Source of the DNA: Dryas octopetala
Lineage: Eukaryota; Streptophyta; Magnoliopsida; Rosales; Rosaceae
Reading direction: 5' to 3'
Length of the DNA stretch: 64,000 nucleotides
Assembly (NCBI GenBank): GCA_963921425.1
Contig: OY992832.1
Location: 3,844,001-3,908,000 of the forward strand
Shown here: positions 24,207 through 36,500 of the stretch, piece by piece
How positions within the stretch are numbered: the first letter of the stretch is position 1
Layout: each line of letters starts with the position of its first letter
Position numbers and translations under genes: made by a program
Notes under the pieces: generated by a model
Told to the model about the DNA's origin: nothing
Seen by the model: only the letters and a program-made list of their open reading frames with translations
Database searches by the model: none

Positions 24207-26913
24207 ACGGCTGATGTGACGACTTGGGGTTGACCGATCAGGGTGGAGGAGAAATTTGATCGCATTCACCGGCCAATGCTTTGCCCTCGCGCGCATCTGG
24301 GCCTCCAATGATTGTTGTAGTTTTTGCTTCATGCACCGACCTATTATATTTTATTTTTATAATTTGGTGGCTTTGGTGATTAGTTGTGCTGGCTTCACTT
24401 CATTGTCATTTTATCATGCACTAGTCTAATCAACATAATTATACTCGACACCCAAAAAAAAAAAAAAAACAGAGAGGAAGAAATCGACATAATTATAGTG
24501 ATTAAATTCAGTTTTTGGTGCAATATACACTAGTTTACTAAGCTTATTAATTTGCTGCAATATTTTTCGATATCACGTGGAATTAATTTTTAAAATGGTG
24601 ATCGAAGAAAACAAATTAATGGTGACATTACTTCTTAATAAAATGAGAAATTAATCTTTCAATTGTAATAAACAAAGGCTTTAGAACGAAGCAGCTTATT
24701 GTAATTTTTAAAAGCTAAAGTATTATTTTAAAACTAAATTCAAATTAGGGTGGGGCAGGGGAATTAGCAATAGATGGTATATTCTTTTTAGAAAATTGTT
24801 GAAAACTCCCTTGTCGAAGTTTCATTGTCAAACGTATACATGCAATTTTTTTTCATTGGAGTTTTAAGTGTGTGGATTGATCGGCAAACTTCTTTTTTTT
24901 TTTAATTTTTTTTTTTATCAGTGATATTGTAATTGTCACTCAGTAATAATATTGTAACTAGGTTAAAAACAATGAGTAAAGTTGGAGAGCTAGGCCATTT
25001 GGTCTATGGAGGGCTCTGATTGTTCTTATCTGAAAATGACCCTATTCTGGTTGCTAGCATTATTAATGTAATTACAGAAAAACGTTGCCTACATGTGATA
25101 TGACCTATCAAATACATGCAATATGACTTATCATTTTAGATTTATTTGAAATCATAGCGATGAACCGTCATTGTCATCTAATAATGAGTAGCAAATAAGC
25201 AAAATGCATCATATTCTCATGTCGACATAGCAGTCGACCATACCATGCCATATGACTAATTATGTTTATTTTGGCCGTCAATTCATCAAATATTTTGGGT
25301 TTTCATCCTTGCAAATTGCAATAATACTAAAGCTTCTAAAGTTTTTCCCAAATTTTAGTCATGGATGAAATGATGTGCTGGTGACTTATTCATTATATAT
25401 ATATATATATATATTACTTGTTATAAATAAATAAAATTTAAAGTGAATGAATCTAGATATAAACAAACGAAATGCCGTCCACATATCAGTTTGTATCTCT
25501 ATAGTTACTCTATTTAATAGCTTTCCAAGTTGCTGCCATTTCAAACTCGAATTAGAATTTCATTGGACTTGATTATGTGTGTTAATCACTAGAAATATAA
25601 AGTTTGTGTGACCACATATATAGTTCATAACTTCCATAAAATGTTTTACCAACTACCTAGTAATTTTAATGGTAGTCATAACAAAGTACCAAGTAATTTT
25701 TGATTGGAAATTGTAATACAATTTCTTCCCAGTTTCAAAGTTTTTCTGGTAGAGTTTGTGGCCATCATCATCTTCTTCTGTGGACAATAAATTAAATATG
25801 ATGAATATGATTTCATCATACTCTTCACATGTCATTCTTTTCGCTCTGCTGTCATATGCCATGATTTCGCAACTACTCTGGACCGTAGTATGACATCCTT
25901 CCCTCTCACTCTCTCTCATTATTTTGTGGAGGAGGAAAGTATATTAATTAATTAAGTGGGTAATGTAGGAGATGGTGGACTTAATATTTGTCTCTACTTC
26001 GATCAATATATAAGTGTATAATCATTAGATTATCAAGCCGACCACATATATATATATGCCATACGTTTGAGCATTTTAATTCTAAAGGCACTCAACTAAA
26101 TCTAAAATTCTTAATTTTTAAATTAACTTAAAATGACCTCATTTTGGATGTAAGCACACAAAAAAAAAAAAAAAAACACTAAAAAATTAGCAAATGATTG
26201 TATTTCTATATAATGGTTTCACTTCAGGCATCCGGATGATTTTTTTTCTACTTATTTTTGTTTGACTTTTGATATTAGTAAAAAATGAAATAATTTGTAA
26301 CACTTTATATTATATGGTTAAGATTAAAACATGGAAAAATAAGAAAAATATAAAATCCAAATCCTTTATTTTATACACAAGTATATGATATGATGATGGG
26401 GACCAAGAGCCAACCGCATATCAAACGTTTGAGCATTTTCAATTCTAAAGGCTCGTAAATAGTGTGAGGATTACACAAATCCTCTGATTTAACAATGTTG
26501 ATTTTCATTTGTATTGTTCTTGTGTGCGAATTTCATGGATCAAGAGCCATGTTTGATTATTATTAAACAATGTCTGACATGTATAAGGTCTATGTCTATC
26601 CATCACTCTCCCTATCCATATTCTATATCTTATCTGTTCACTAATTTAATTAAAAGGACGGCTCAATAGGGCCTTTGACGATTACTACTCACAATTAAAA
26701 TGATCCCTGTATTTAGTTTATATATAGTTTTTTGGATCAGATCTAAGCTGAACTCAGAGAGCCAGCCTGGGTAGAGTTGTAAACTATAGCCAATTTGGTT
26801 TGAGACGGCTAGTAAATGCTAGATTATGGACATGAATGTTTCGGATTATGGATAAACAATAACTAGTAGCACATGCTATGGTCCATGGATATGCATGCTT
26901 AGTGAGTTGGACT

Positions 26914-26918
<5 letters not shown>
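24207..26918. other. AT-rich intergenic spacer
   Basis: No gene is supported. A (TA)n tract lies at about 25395-25414. A small minus-strand open frame at 25653-25919 matches nothing I recognise. Confidence 0.55.

Positions 26919-26962
<44 letters not shown>
26919..26962. repeat. (GA)n microsatellite, 44 bp
   Basis: This is an uninterrupted GA dinucleotide run of about 22 units. Confidence 0.95.
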
Positions 26963-26963
<1 letters not shown>

Positions 26964-27337
26964 ACAAAATATGTAGGTGCTAGAAGGATTTTCTTAGCAT
27001 CTAAACAGCTCATTGTTATATGGTGTCTCAATAGTTTCAAATGGGAATAATGCCAATCTGTAGGTATGAGGCATATTGTTCAAACTAGCTATAATTGATG
27101 GAATCGAACTCTGAACCCCAAGGGTTTAATAATATTGCTCTTTCAGATATTGAAATATATATCAAGTTCAATCTCCCCTCTTTTAAGAATGAAAAAAAAA
27201 AAATGTAATCAAATAGGGACAAAGATGTAAAATCATCGAAACTATGTAGACCAAATGATCTGAGTTGTACATTAGAACTTGGAAAATTACCAACGCCACA
27301 GAACCAACCTGACTAGAAGAAGTGTGTATTCAATGAA

Positions 27338-27592
27338 TCAACCAAAATGGTCAATGGTATCACGTTTTGTAGAGGGTGCGTTGTTGTCCGGTTGGACGAG
27401 CGTGGACGGTTTCAGTCGGGCAACAGGGCAACCGAGATGGGGCATATTCCCTGTGCAACTTTCCTGAGTTCCATTGTGTTTGCTAGCGACGGTAATTACA
27501 GAAGTAGACGCGGTGACCATCTTTTCAGGTGACAATGACGTAACCCTCTCTTCCCCATTCTCATCAGTACGTTTTTTTTTTTTATCCCATAT
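27338..27592 (-). pseudogene. Isolated exon-like fragment, function unknown
   Basis: This roughly 250-bp patch has clearly higher GC than its surroundings and an open minus-strand frame, with segments such as SLSPEKMVTASTSVITV and LGCPVARLKPSTLVQPDN. It ends in a stop near 27338, and no splice-compatible partner exon is visible on either side. It could be a captured or degraded gene fragment, or a lone exon of a gene I cannot see. I do not recognise the protein. Confidence 0.3.
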
Positions 27593-29570
27593 GTGCAAAT
27601 TGTCAAAGAACAGGTTCATATTCTAACCCCTTGATGCGTTTATGGGTCTTTATCTGATTAATAGTTGCATTGGAAACTTCATGGTCGAAATCTGTTTGCC
27701 TGAGGAAAGTAGCAGAAACTATAAAATTAAGCCTCATTTAAAAGATTGTTACTTGCCCAAATTCATAGAGATATCATTTAGTATTACTTTGAGTCTTGGA
27801 AAATCATGGTGACATTCAGTTCAATAGGGCATTGGCCATCTAAATTGCCAAACAAGTATCCTTGTTAATGTTGCATTACTGAAGAAAGTGTAAGAAAAAC
27901 AAAGCAATAGTGCTTATAAATGTGTAAAACAAATGCTTCCTGCTGGAAATTATGCTTACCCCTGACTTATTTATATATTTATCAATTTCAGCATTGCTTT
28001 TGCGTAGCATTCATGTAAATCCTGCAAGTATCCTATATATGTATGTATCACTATGACTACCTTAGTTACAGTAAAGGGAACTTATATCTGTGAAGTATCC
28101 CCTGCCCTTGTGTTTGCATTAAATTTTATATTTGAAAGTGCTAACCAGAATGCCCAATTGTCTTCTCTGACCAATGGTGTTTTTTAAGTTACCAGTTGCT
28201 TAGATTGAAGTGGATTGACTGCTATTGGCATTTTTAGGCTGTCATAGAGTTGTGTGATTGAAGATTTATAGTTTTATGTACTGTTGGGACCCTTTAAAAT
28301 TTCTAAAACAACCAACAAAAGCTTCATGCTTCAGAATCTTATAAAACCCATCAGTTTTTTCCCCTGCACACAGCCATATTTTTTTTATTTCAGGAACATG
28401 TTGCTCTACATACCTTTTATTTATTTTTGGTCTGTACATACCTTTTCCGTCTAGACATACTAGAGAATTAGTTATGCATTTATACCTTGTCCTGGTTGGG
28501 TTATCATTATTTGTTCAATGAATGTGGTAGAACTATATTGTATCTACTTTAGGTAGTCTTGTAATGAACTTTAATCTCTAAATATATACCTCCTTTTGCC
28601 CTGCTGGGGTTTCAGATTCTCCTATCCCTGGAGATTTTATTAAATAGCCATGTTGGCCTAGATCTTTGTCTTTTGAAGATTTCATAGGCTTATAGTTGAA
28701 CATTGAGTAGTGCTTGCAATTCAATACCTAATGCCGACAAAATGTACCATTGTACCCAATTAGCATCACTCACCAAAGTCGTTGCAAGTTCTGATGTGTG
28801 TAAATTTACTAGCTATTCTGGCTAAAAACAGGATGTTTGTATTTCTTTGTTGTATTTTACAGTATTGGATTTCTTTGCATGAAAAGAAGTGTGTTGTATA
28901 AGCAAGTTATTCAGGGTGTTGGACAGATACTAATTAAAGGTTGTTATTTGGGATGCAGAGTGGATTGTTCATATAACCTTGTTTCGTCCCTCTTCTCTTA
29001 GTCTTAGGACAGTTTTAATTTATGTAGATTGATCAGTTTGGGTATTCCAAACTGAGACAATATTTTGATAGATTACACAGAATTATCTATGCTCAAATGA
29101 CTTCATTTTGCATCCTTTTCTAAGTGAATAGAAATAGAATTCAGATTTGAAGATCAATACTTAGAGGGTCTATATGCTCATCTTTCTTTTCTTCTTCTTT
29201 AACTACCTTTTTTTAACAACATTGTTATTATTATCAACTAGTTCTTCTTTTTAATGTTTGTGTAATCATTTTTTCTCTTAAACTTTTTTGTCTGACAACA
29301 ATTATACTACTCAAACAGCCCTAACAAACTCAAATTAAAGGTTTTAAAACCCTCAAGCTGAGGGTCTACATCAACCCTTTTTTCTGCTATAATATTGAAC
29401 TTTTCATTTACTCTGCGTCATCAACTATATATTTTGTTTGTAACTTACAATATTGAATAAACTAACCCTTATGAAAGAACATAAGTCTCATCAATTCCAG
29501 TTTTGTACAAAAATATTTGAATATTTCCATACAACAGGAAGGATGATGTGTGTTTTCCTTCTGTATTACA

Positions 29571-29593
29571 CCCCCCCCCCCCCCCCCCCCCCC
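29571..29593. repeat. Homopolymeric C run, 23 bases
   Basis: There are twenty-three consecutive C residues in the sequence as given. Long C/G homopolymers are rare in AT-rich plant DNA and prone to assembly length error. Confidence 0.9.
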
Positions 29594-30070
29594 TCTATGA
29601 AAGGAATTAAACCTCACTTCATATTAATAATTATAACTTCTAATCTCTAAAGATGGTCTAAAATCTAGTATCTATAACGCTTTCTGAATACAAACCTAAA
29701 TTACTTCTGAGTTACAGGAGATTGATGAGATGCTATTTATCATAAACGTGCTTACTCATGTTATTAGCTGTGTTGACTATATAGCATGCTAAAACTATAT
29801 ATCCCGATATTTTTCACTATTTGGACGCAATTAAACTCAAATTCATATTCACAAAATAATGGAATATAACTAGAGGCTCAAGTATTAGTTTCTAACCAAG
29901 TAAGAAATCCTATTCTATTGTTAAGCCAACAACCCTTGTTAAATTTGATAAGTCTTCCAAAGCATATGTTACATAGTCTTAGGATGTTAGGTGGATCTTT
30001 GGTTAGCCAATGCACTTATTCTGTAGCTGTTGAATGCATTTCCATCTCTGAACTCTGAATTTCAGGTAAC

Positions 30071-30119
30071 TGAAAGTAGGATAAGCCTTGTGCATGTGCA
30101 TCTTTTTTCGCAACGCTTC
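30071..30119. repeat. Dispersed duplicate, copy 1
   Basis: It shares GAAAGTRGGATAAG, then CCTTGTGCATGTGCATCTTT and CGCAAC, with 30354-30408. The second copy has a 4-bp insertion and a few substitutions. Confidence 0.7.
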
Positions 30120-30353
30120 TTATACTGAAAATTGATGAAATGCTAATCTATATAACACCATTCTTGATCATGCGTGCCTTCACTCATGGCTTTAATTGTG
30201 CAAGGCATATTTGGCATACTTTTTCTTGACTGGTGAGACTTAGACCAATATGGTATTCTCTCTCTATCCGTAGAATCCGGTTAACGCTTCAGATAAATTT
30301 ACGTTATTAAAGCCAATCAATGCCAACTGGATGGCCAAAACACATTCAGTTTC

Positions 30354-30408
30354 TGAAAGTGGGATAAGCAAGCCTTGTGCATGTGCATCTTTTTACGCAA
30401 CACTTACA
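30354..30408. repeat. Dispersed duplicate, copy 2
   Basis: This is the partner of 30071-30119, 283 bp downstream and immediately before the 68-bp tandem repeat. Confidence 0.7.
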
Positions 30409-30420
30409 CAATTTGTCGTG

Positions 30421-30556
30421 TAGAGAAAAGGTTCTCAACAACTTGAGCGTTTTTCTGCATGATAGACATCTGTTAGAACCATTGGGGGTAGAGAAAAGGT
30501 TCTCAACAGCTCGAGCTTTTTTCTCCATGATAGACATCTGTTAGAATCGTCGGGGG
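30421..30556. repeat. 68-bp tandem duplication (2 units)
   Basis: Units 30421-30488 and 30489-30556 both begin TAGAGAAAAGGTTCTCAACA and continue to GATAGACATCTGTTAGAA, with only a few differences. It lies about 70 bp upstream of a TATA box. Confidence 0.85.
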
Positions 30557-30621
30557 CAGGTGTAATCACCTAGGCGTGCTCGGTTGCATGCAGCTTTGTC
30601 TAAACTCTCTTTATCAACCTC

Positions 30622-30629
30622 TATATAAA
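30622..30629 (+). promoter_or_regulatory. Candidate TATA box
   Basis: TATATAAA is followed 150 bp later by an ATG with a good context (GCCATGG) at 30781. Confidence 0.45.
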
Positions 30630-30780
30630 GCGAAGTTTTCCCAGGGTCTCTTCACAATTCAGTACTCAAATTTTTATCTTCACTGTTAGTGCTATCAAAT
30701 CTTCTTTTTAATTCTTCCTAAAAGATCCTTGAAGCAGTTGAAGTTTACACTGGTGATGAATATAAGATATATTCGTTGCC

Positions 30781-32165
30781 ATGGAAAAATTTCCTAGTCA
30801 ATCTGCATGCCACAGTGATTCTGTGGCCAACTTTGTAAGTACTAGGCACCAATACTGCATCGTATGGATTTCATCTGATGAGGTTAATTCATATTCAAAT
30901 ATCATGCTTGTTACTAATGAGAAACTCAGGTTGTTTTGTTAATCTTCTGCATTGTTATTATGATATATACAGATTTGTTTGTTCGATCAGCAGGTAGTGT
31001 GTTTGGATTTTGCATAAATGACTCCAGTTATCATGCCTTTAATTAAGATCTTCCAGATTGTCTTATGTGTTGTTGGATCACCTTATATGGACAAATTATT
31101 ATTTATAGATTCTTTTTTGAGAAATTTGGAAAACTAACCAATTTTGATTGCCATTAAAGACTTTTAACCTCTTTTTTTAATTTTTAGAAACATGACCCTC
31201 GAGTAGTGCTCGAGCTCCAATCGAGAAGTGCTCAAACCCCCTTACTCGTCGAGCACTTCTTGAGGGGGGTTCGAGCACAACTCGAGGGTCAAATTTTTAA
31301 AAATTAAAAAAAGAGGTTAAAAGTCTTTATTTGACTTCAATTTAGGTTAGTTTTCCAAATTTCTCTTCTTTTTCAGTCAGTACTACTCGAGGTTAGCTTA
31401 ATTGATGTGGTTAGCAATTGAAAGTCTTAATCTTCTTGTGTTTGGTTCCTAAAGGATAGCTTAAAGATCTAATTATATATATTTATGTGCATACATACAC
31501 AGGCAGGCACACACACACATATATATATATATATGTATATATATACACACGAATGTAGTACACACAATATTCATATAGGTTTTATGAAAAATATCATATC
31601 AAGCATATCTAGAAAGTGCCCATTCCCATCTCCATGAAATTTTTTTCCTTCTGTAGATGGTATTTAATGCTGATAGTGTAATAAAGATGCAAGAGTTATT
31701 TTCTTTCAATTTTTTTCCTTCACTAAATATTGGAAAAGTAGCAAAACTTTCATTTTCTTTCAATATTGTCTGATGTTAAAGATGGTAGCTAGTCTCTTCA
31801 TTATGCTGCAGGGTACATAATTTGTTTTTGTAAAAACTCATGCCTTCTTATTAGCTATTAATTTTCTCTCTTAAATGTTTTCAAGGTTATCTTTTTCCAT
31901 GTTGACTAATTAAAATACCACGGGCAACCATGTTAATGAAGAAATCTATTTGATGCAGGATGGACTTAGAGGTGGCTTCGATTCGTGCTTTGTGGTTGAA
32001 CAAATGACAAACAAGCAAGACATGGCATCAAACCATGAAGTGTTTCGAATCAAGGCCAAGATGAAAGCACAAATTTCACTGAGTTCATCAAGGGTTGATG
32101 CCCCTCTTTTACTCACATTCCAAACATTATCACTATCGTTTACTCACATTCCTAACATTACCTAA
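30781..32165 (+). CDS. Candidate small two-exon gene, unknown function
   Basis: Exon 1 (30781-30834) encodes MEKFPSQSACHSDSVANF and ends at a consensus GTAAGT donor. Exon 2 starts at 31959 after GATGCAG, in the matching phase, and reads DGLRGGFDSCFVVEQ onward to a stop at 32165, giving 87 residues. The last 20 or so residues look like non-coding sequence, so a further splice after SSSR (about 32093) is possible. The 1.1-kb intron contains the MITE at 31119-31365. I do not recognise the product. Support comes from the TATA box, the start context and the splice signals only. Confidence 0.33.
31119..31365. mobile_element. 247-bp Mutator-like MITE
   Basis: The ends are GAGAAATTTGGAAAACTAAC and GTTAGTTTTCCAAATTTCTC, exact reverse complements. 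Further inverted similarity includes GACTTTTAACCTCTTTTTTT against its complement. The core is a near-palindrome built of CTCGAG and CGAGCAC words. Flanks are TTCTTTTTT (31110-31118) and TTCTTTTTC (31366-31374), a 9-bp duplication with one mismatch, as expected for Mutator-like MITEs. It has no coding capacity. Confidence 0.8.
31490..31551. repeat. Compound (CA)n/(TA)n microsatellite
   Basis: CACACACACA is followed by an AT run and then ATATACACAC. It is a simple length-variable repeat. Confidence 0.8.
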
Positions 32166-32361
32166 CTAAAAAATATATATTTTATAAAAATATTTAATTT
32201 TAAATTTAAAACTAAAACGCTCTAACCAAAACAACCTTAGAGGTCTAGGTGGGTGGTGTGCTATTTTTGGGGAGACTTAATTTGCAATGAACCAGCAGTG
32301 AACTTCCCTTCAGCTCATTCTACTTCTTCAGCCTCTTAGTACTATTAGTATCCGGGGGTCA

Positions 32362-33230
32362 GTGCCTAGCACCAGTATACTCCTCAACATGCGCATAATT
32401 TGCTTGCCACGTTGTCCGCAGCCGCCAATTTGCACCTGCTCCAGTGGCTCTGCTTCAACTCAGAAGGAGGATAGAAGGCTTATGGCAGCCGCGTTGTCTG
32501 GTGCTGGTTCTGATATGCAGAACCCCAACAAGGACCTCTACGCGTTCTGCACTCCGGATAATAAGGTGGGTTTGTCTCAAATTTCAATTTGCACGGTTCT
32601 GTTTTTCTTAATTTACACTATAATTCTGTGTATATATGTTTCTTGATTATTATTTTTTTGCCCTCTGTTGGACAGAAACTAAGAGTGTTGCTGAAGGAGT
32701 TGAAGAACAGTGATGTTGGATCTTTAGGCATTCTGTACCAACACAAATGCAAGAACCTTGTGAGTTTCTCTCTCTTTCTTAAACAAAATTTGTTCCAAAT
32801 TAAAGTAAAGTTTGTTTGAGTTGCATGCATGGTGACAATATTGCCCTTGACCTTTTCTAATTATGATGACGATATTTTTGGGAATTAGTTAATCAAGACA
32901 AAATGGGAAGGTGCGTTGGTAACATTGACTAGACAACTAGGACTAAGCACGTGCGTAGCACGAGTACTTGGCAGCCTTTGAGAGTTTTTGAAATGCTAGC
33001 TTCCGAGTTTCCAATTGGTTGGCAGGACTTGCGTTACATAAAGACAACATGAAAAACTGAAAAAAGCATCTTCCACGCACACACAGTAGATGAGTAAAAA
33101 CTGGTGGTTAGCTTGTCTTATGTATTATGTATATAACATTCAGTTACATGGGCCAAACATTAAATATAATTTTGAACTTTAATTCGATCTTTCCTATTTA
33201 ATATTCTTTCATGTTTTCTTGAACTTATAA

Positions 33231-33265
<35 letters not shown>

Positions 33266-33284
33266 CCAGGCAAGGGAACAGTAA
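32362..33284 (+). CDS. Candidate small three-exon gene, unknown function
   Basis: Exons 32362-32565, 32676-32759 and 33270-33284 join in phase to give about 100 residues. Segments are ALSGAGSDMQNPNKDLYAFC, then KLRVLLKELKNSDVGSLGIL, ending KCKNLAREQ. Donors are AAG|GTGGGT and CTT|GTGAGT; acceptors are GACAG|AAA and TCCAG|GCA. The last acceptor follows a 32-base T run. Exon 1 has codon-like composition and higher GC than its surroundings, and its true start could lie at an internal Met. No family is recognised. It could also be a fragment of a degraded gene. Confidence 0.35.
33234..33265. repeat. 32-base T run
   Basis: This homopolymeric T tract could serve as the polypyrimidine tract of the candidate last exon at 33270. 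Confidence 0.85.
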
Positions 33285-33456
33285 GTCTCCATAAAAAGCG
33301 GCTTAAGGCCAAAAACTTGAGAAATTCTTTTGTATAACCGATATATCATCATGTGTTATATTGGATATACCTAATAATTTTTTCGGTAACTGATGTAGCC
33401 AAGCCCTCCTCAAACACCACCACTAACCCCAAAAACCAAAACCCCAACAACAAGAA

Positions 33457-33544
33457 GCCAAACAATAGCAGTCGAACAGGCTAGCACCAACAACAACTTC
33501 GCCAAACAATAGCAGCCGACCAGGCTAACACCAACACCAACTGC
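33457..33544. repeat. 44-bp tandem repeat in a CAA/CCA-rich patch
   Basis: GCCAAACAATAGCAG at 33457 recurs at 33501. Both copies are followed by a CAGGCTA...CACCAAC tail with a few substitutions. The surrounding 33415-33600 is strongly A/C-biased on the plus strand. Confidence 0.7.
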
Positions 33545-33599
33545 CCCAACCCGTACACCAACAGCAAAACCCGTACACAACCAACCCTATACAACCCCC

Positions 33600-36500
33600 T
33601 ATACTCATACTACGTAGCTAGGGACGAAGAAGATGAATCGTGGCTAGCTCTACTAAACAAACAACTCCAACCCAACAAGGATCAACTAGATAAAATGTTT
33701 TGCCACCAGTGTCTATGGATCGTGCATTCTCTTCACAAAGACAACGAGAGGAAGCTACTACTGCAACATCCAACAATGTCCCTAGAGTAGAAGCAATATG
33801 AGCTCCATAACAATCAGCTATGGACCTATGGTCATGGATATCGAGGCCCATCATCTTCAGCATCATCATCGTGGGGTGGAGTGAGGATGGTGCTGGTGCT
33901 GGTGGCTTCCCAAGCGTTGCAGACTGTAATTTTGACTTTTAATTACTGACGTACACATGATGATGCATGACATTCATCATTAATTAATTGTTTCTCATGT
34001 TTCATGAGAAGATACATATAAGAAATGAGAGTAACTGTAAGTGTAGGAAAAACAATTTCTTTCTGTAATGCAGACTTCATTTGTGATGTAAATTGTATAC
34101 CCAGTGGAATAAAAGAGATAATACTATATATTATCTTACACACTCAAATTGTTGTATGCAACACATCTCTCACCTTTTTTTTTTTTTTTGGTCGAATCAT
34201 CTCTCACCTTTAAATTCTCAAATAGTAGTCATATGTGACTAGTTTTATGAGAAATATGTCACATACAACAGTTGTATGAAAACATATATATATATTAGTA
34301 CTGACAAATGTTCCAAATATTTGAAGGGGGAACAGTACGAGGAAGAACGAGCAAAGGCCACCCAAAAGAACCAAACAACTTGCAAGGAGCTCAAAGGCCC
34401 AAAGAACAAACTACCAGAGTCCACTTAAAACTTTGGAAATCCCCGTCAGTGTAAAGCTTTGATGGGCCCTTTAAAGAATGGAAAAGGATTAGTCTTGCTG
34501 CATGATCTTATGGGCCTGAACCGTCTTTCTTAATGGACCGTAAAAACTGATGGAGAGATTGAGTCGGCCCAAACATCCTAAACCATACACCATACCAGGC
34601 TCAGTATGATAGCAAGTCTAAGCTTACAAAACAAAGCTGATCAATTCCGTTCTACTGTACATGCACAAAAGAGTATTCTGAAACCGACTTTTGTTGTATT
34701 AATGGCTAATAATCTGGTTGATGCATGCTTAAACACAAAATGGAGGTGGATTTATTACACTATTTGAGTGTGTGTAAAATTATATGTTAGTCAGGTCGAC
34801 TTTAAAATTTGGGGTTCTGAGGTAAACCATAAAAATAGGGACATCATCCTTTTATGTACATTATTTGGGTTCAATATAGTATATAGATTTATAAAATTTG
34901 GAGGCCGGCCTTCAACATTTCGGAGCTTAAAACAATTAACTCATTCGCTTATTCTCAAAGCCACTCATAATGTAAAAAGCTTAGAATTTTTTCATGTATA
35001 TATGTATATATATTCTATTAATTATACTCATTTTTAACAATGCCAACTCTCCGACTAATTAATGAACCAAAAGAAAAAAGAAACGCCCAACTAATTAAAT
35101 CTAATAATTTGGAAGCTATTTCACGTACACATGGGTCATGCTTAAAAATGAGACAATGACAAAGCCTTAGTTCATTTTCTCTCTTTGCCGTCACACACCT
35201 ACTCATGCACCAAACTAGCCCCCCCTTCCCCTACAACATTAATAAAGTTGAGCATTATCTTTATGATCAAGTGCCTTTCCTACAATAGAAAGAGCATGCT
35301 TTGGTCTGTTCAAACTTTGGACATCCTTTTACTCTCTAAAGCCAGACCAAGAGACCAAGAGAGCAATAGAGCATATATGGCTTATCACTTTTTTGCATAT
35401 ATGCACTTCATGCAGTCAAACCAAACACCAACCGCTTTGCACAATTGGGTCAAATCCATGTTGAAATTAGGAAGCACTTTTTGGGCGGTTTCGATTGGTT
35501 TATAAATTTATATATGTTGTAATGTACGTCGATTAGAGTATCCAATGAATGCAATGATCTAGTTACAATCTTAATGATTGGTTAATTTAATTAATCACCC
35601 ATTTAGAAATCATATTTAATTGCCAAGTTGATCATGCACCAACTATAAGGTCCATAGCATTATAATGGCAGACAATGGTCCAAGACATGATAACCCTAGC
35701 TATTTGGTACCATAAAGGTCACCATACTCGAATGATATTATTCAATGCAGGTTCTTTGATATAATTGCTAGACATTGTTTCTAGCAATTGACAAACCAAA
35801 CTAGTAATTAATAACTAACGTTGGCTTAATTAAGAGGTCCATTCTCGTGGTCATCATCATCACTATTATGACGAAGCATCTATTAGAGATTGCTCCATTA
35901 TAGCTAAGGGCCAAGGATAATCTCGATCACTGCCCTAGACAAGTTGCTTAGAATATGATGATATGCGACTATTCAATGTTACGTACACGAACCAGATCCT
36001 AAATTAACTACATCAATATATTTCTAATTGAAGTAGACCAGTTACTTTGATATAGGTCGTTAATCTATTTCTTAATATCTTAAATTTTTAAAATTTTGTG
36101 GTTGTTTAATATGTTACCAGAACCCTAATTTTTTGGTAAATCATATATTCTAATTTTTATTTATCATGTTAACTTGTAGAGTGAGGTTGCACTTATATTA
36201 ATATATACATTTTATTGATTTATTTGTGTTTTTGGGATTTAATAGAATCCACACCTCTAGTAGAAGAGAAGAACTTATCTGCAACGGGGGTGATACCACC
36301 TGCTATCCCTATCCTTCTCTCTTTCTCTCTCTTGTGATACCACTTATCCCCTATCACAAGAATAGGTAAGTTATTTTCCTAGTAGAAATAGGGTATATAT
36401 AATGGATCTAGACAAACTTTATGTCCATGCAAGAGAATCAAGAGGTGAACACGACCATGATTGAGTTAGAAATTAGGGAACATGGTATTGGTTAATGAGG

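Larger units (their letters stand above)
27620..30420. other. AT-rich spacer without recognised genes
   Basis: The composition is intron-like, but no coding exon is visible. It contains a 23-base C run (29571-29593) and the first copy of a dispersed duplication at 30071-30119. Confidence 0.5.

Noticed and set aside
25653-25919. 88-codon minus-strand open frame in the desert
   Set aside because: The composition is plausible but there is no promoter, splice partner or recognised domain, and the surroundings are AT-rich.
27095-27125. tRNA-like T-arm word on the minus strand
   Set aside because: GTTCAGAGTTCGATTCC resembles a T-arm, but no acceptor stem, D-arm or anticodon arm is placed correctly around it.
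30421-30556. CRISPR-like repeats
   Set aside because: There are only two 68-bp units, directly adjacent without spacers, in a plant nuclear context.
33618-33869. 83-codon minus-strand frame and the overlapping plus frame
   Set aside because: Both strands are open because of local composition; neither resembles a known protein or has splice support.
34163-34211. T run flanked by ATCTCTCACCTTT direct repeats as a tiny retro-insertion
   Set aside because: The inserted segment is only about 20 bases and mostly T; a slippage or filler-repair event is as likely.
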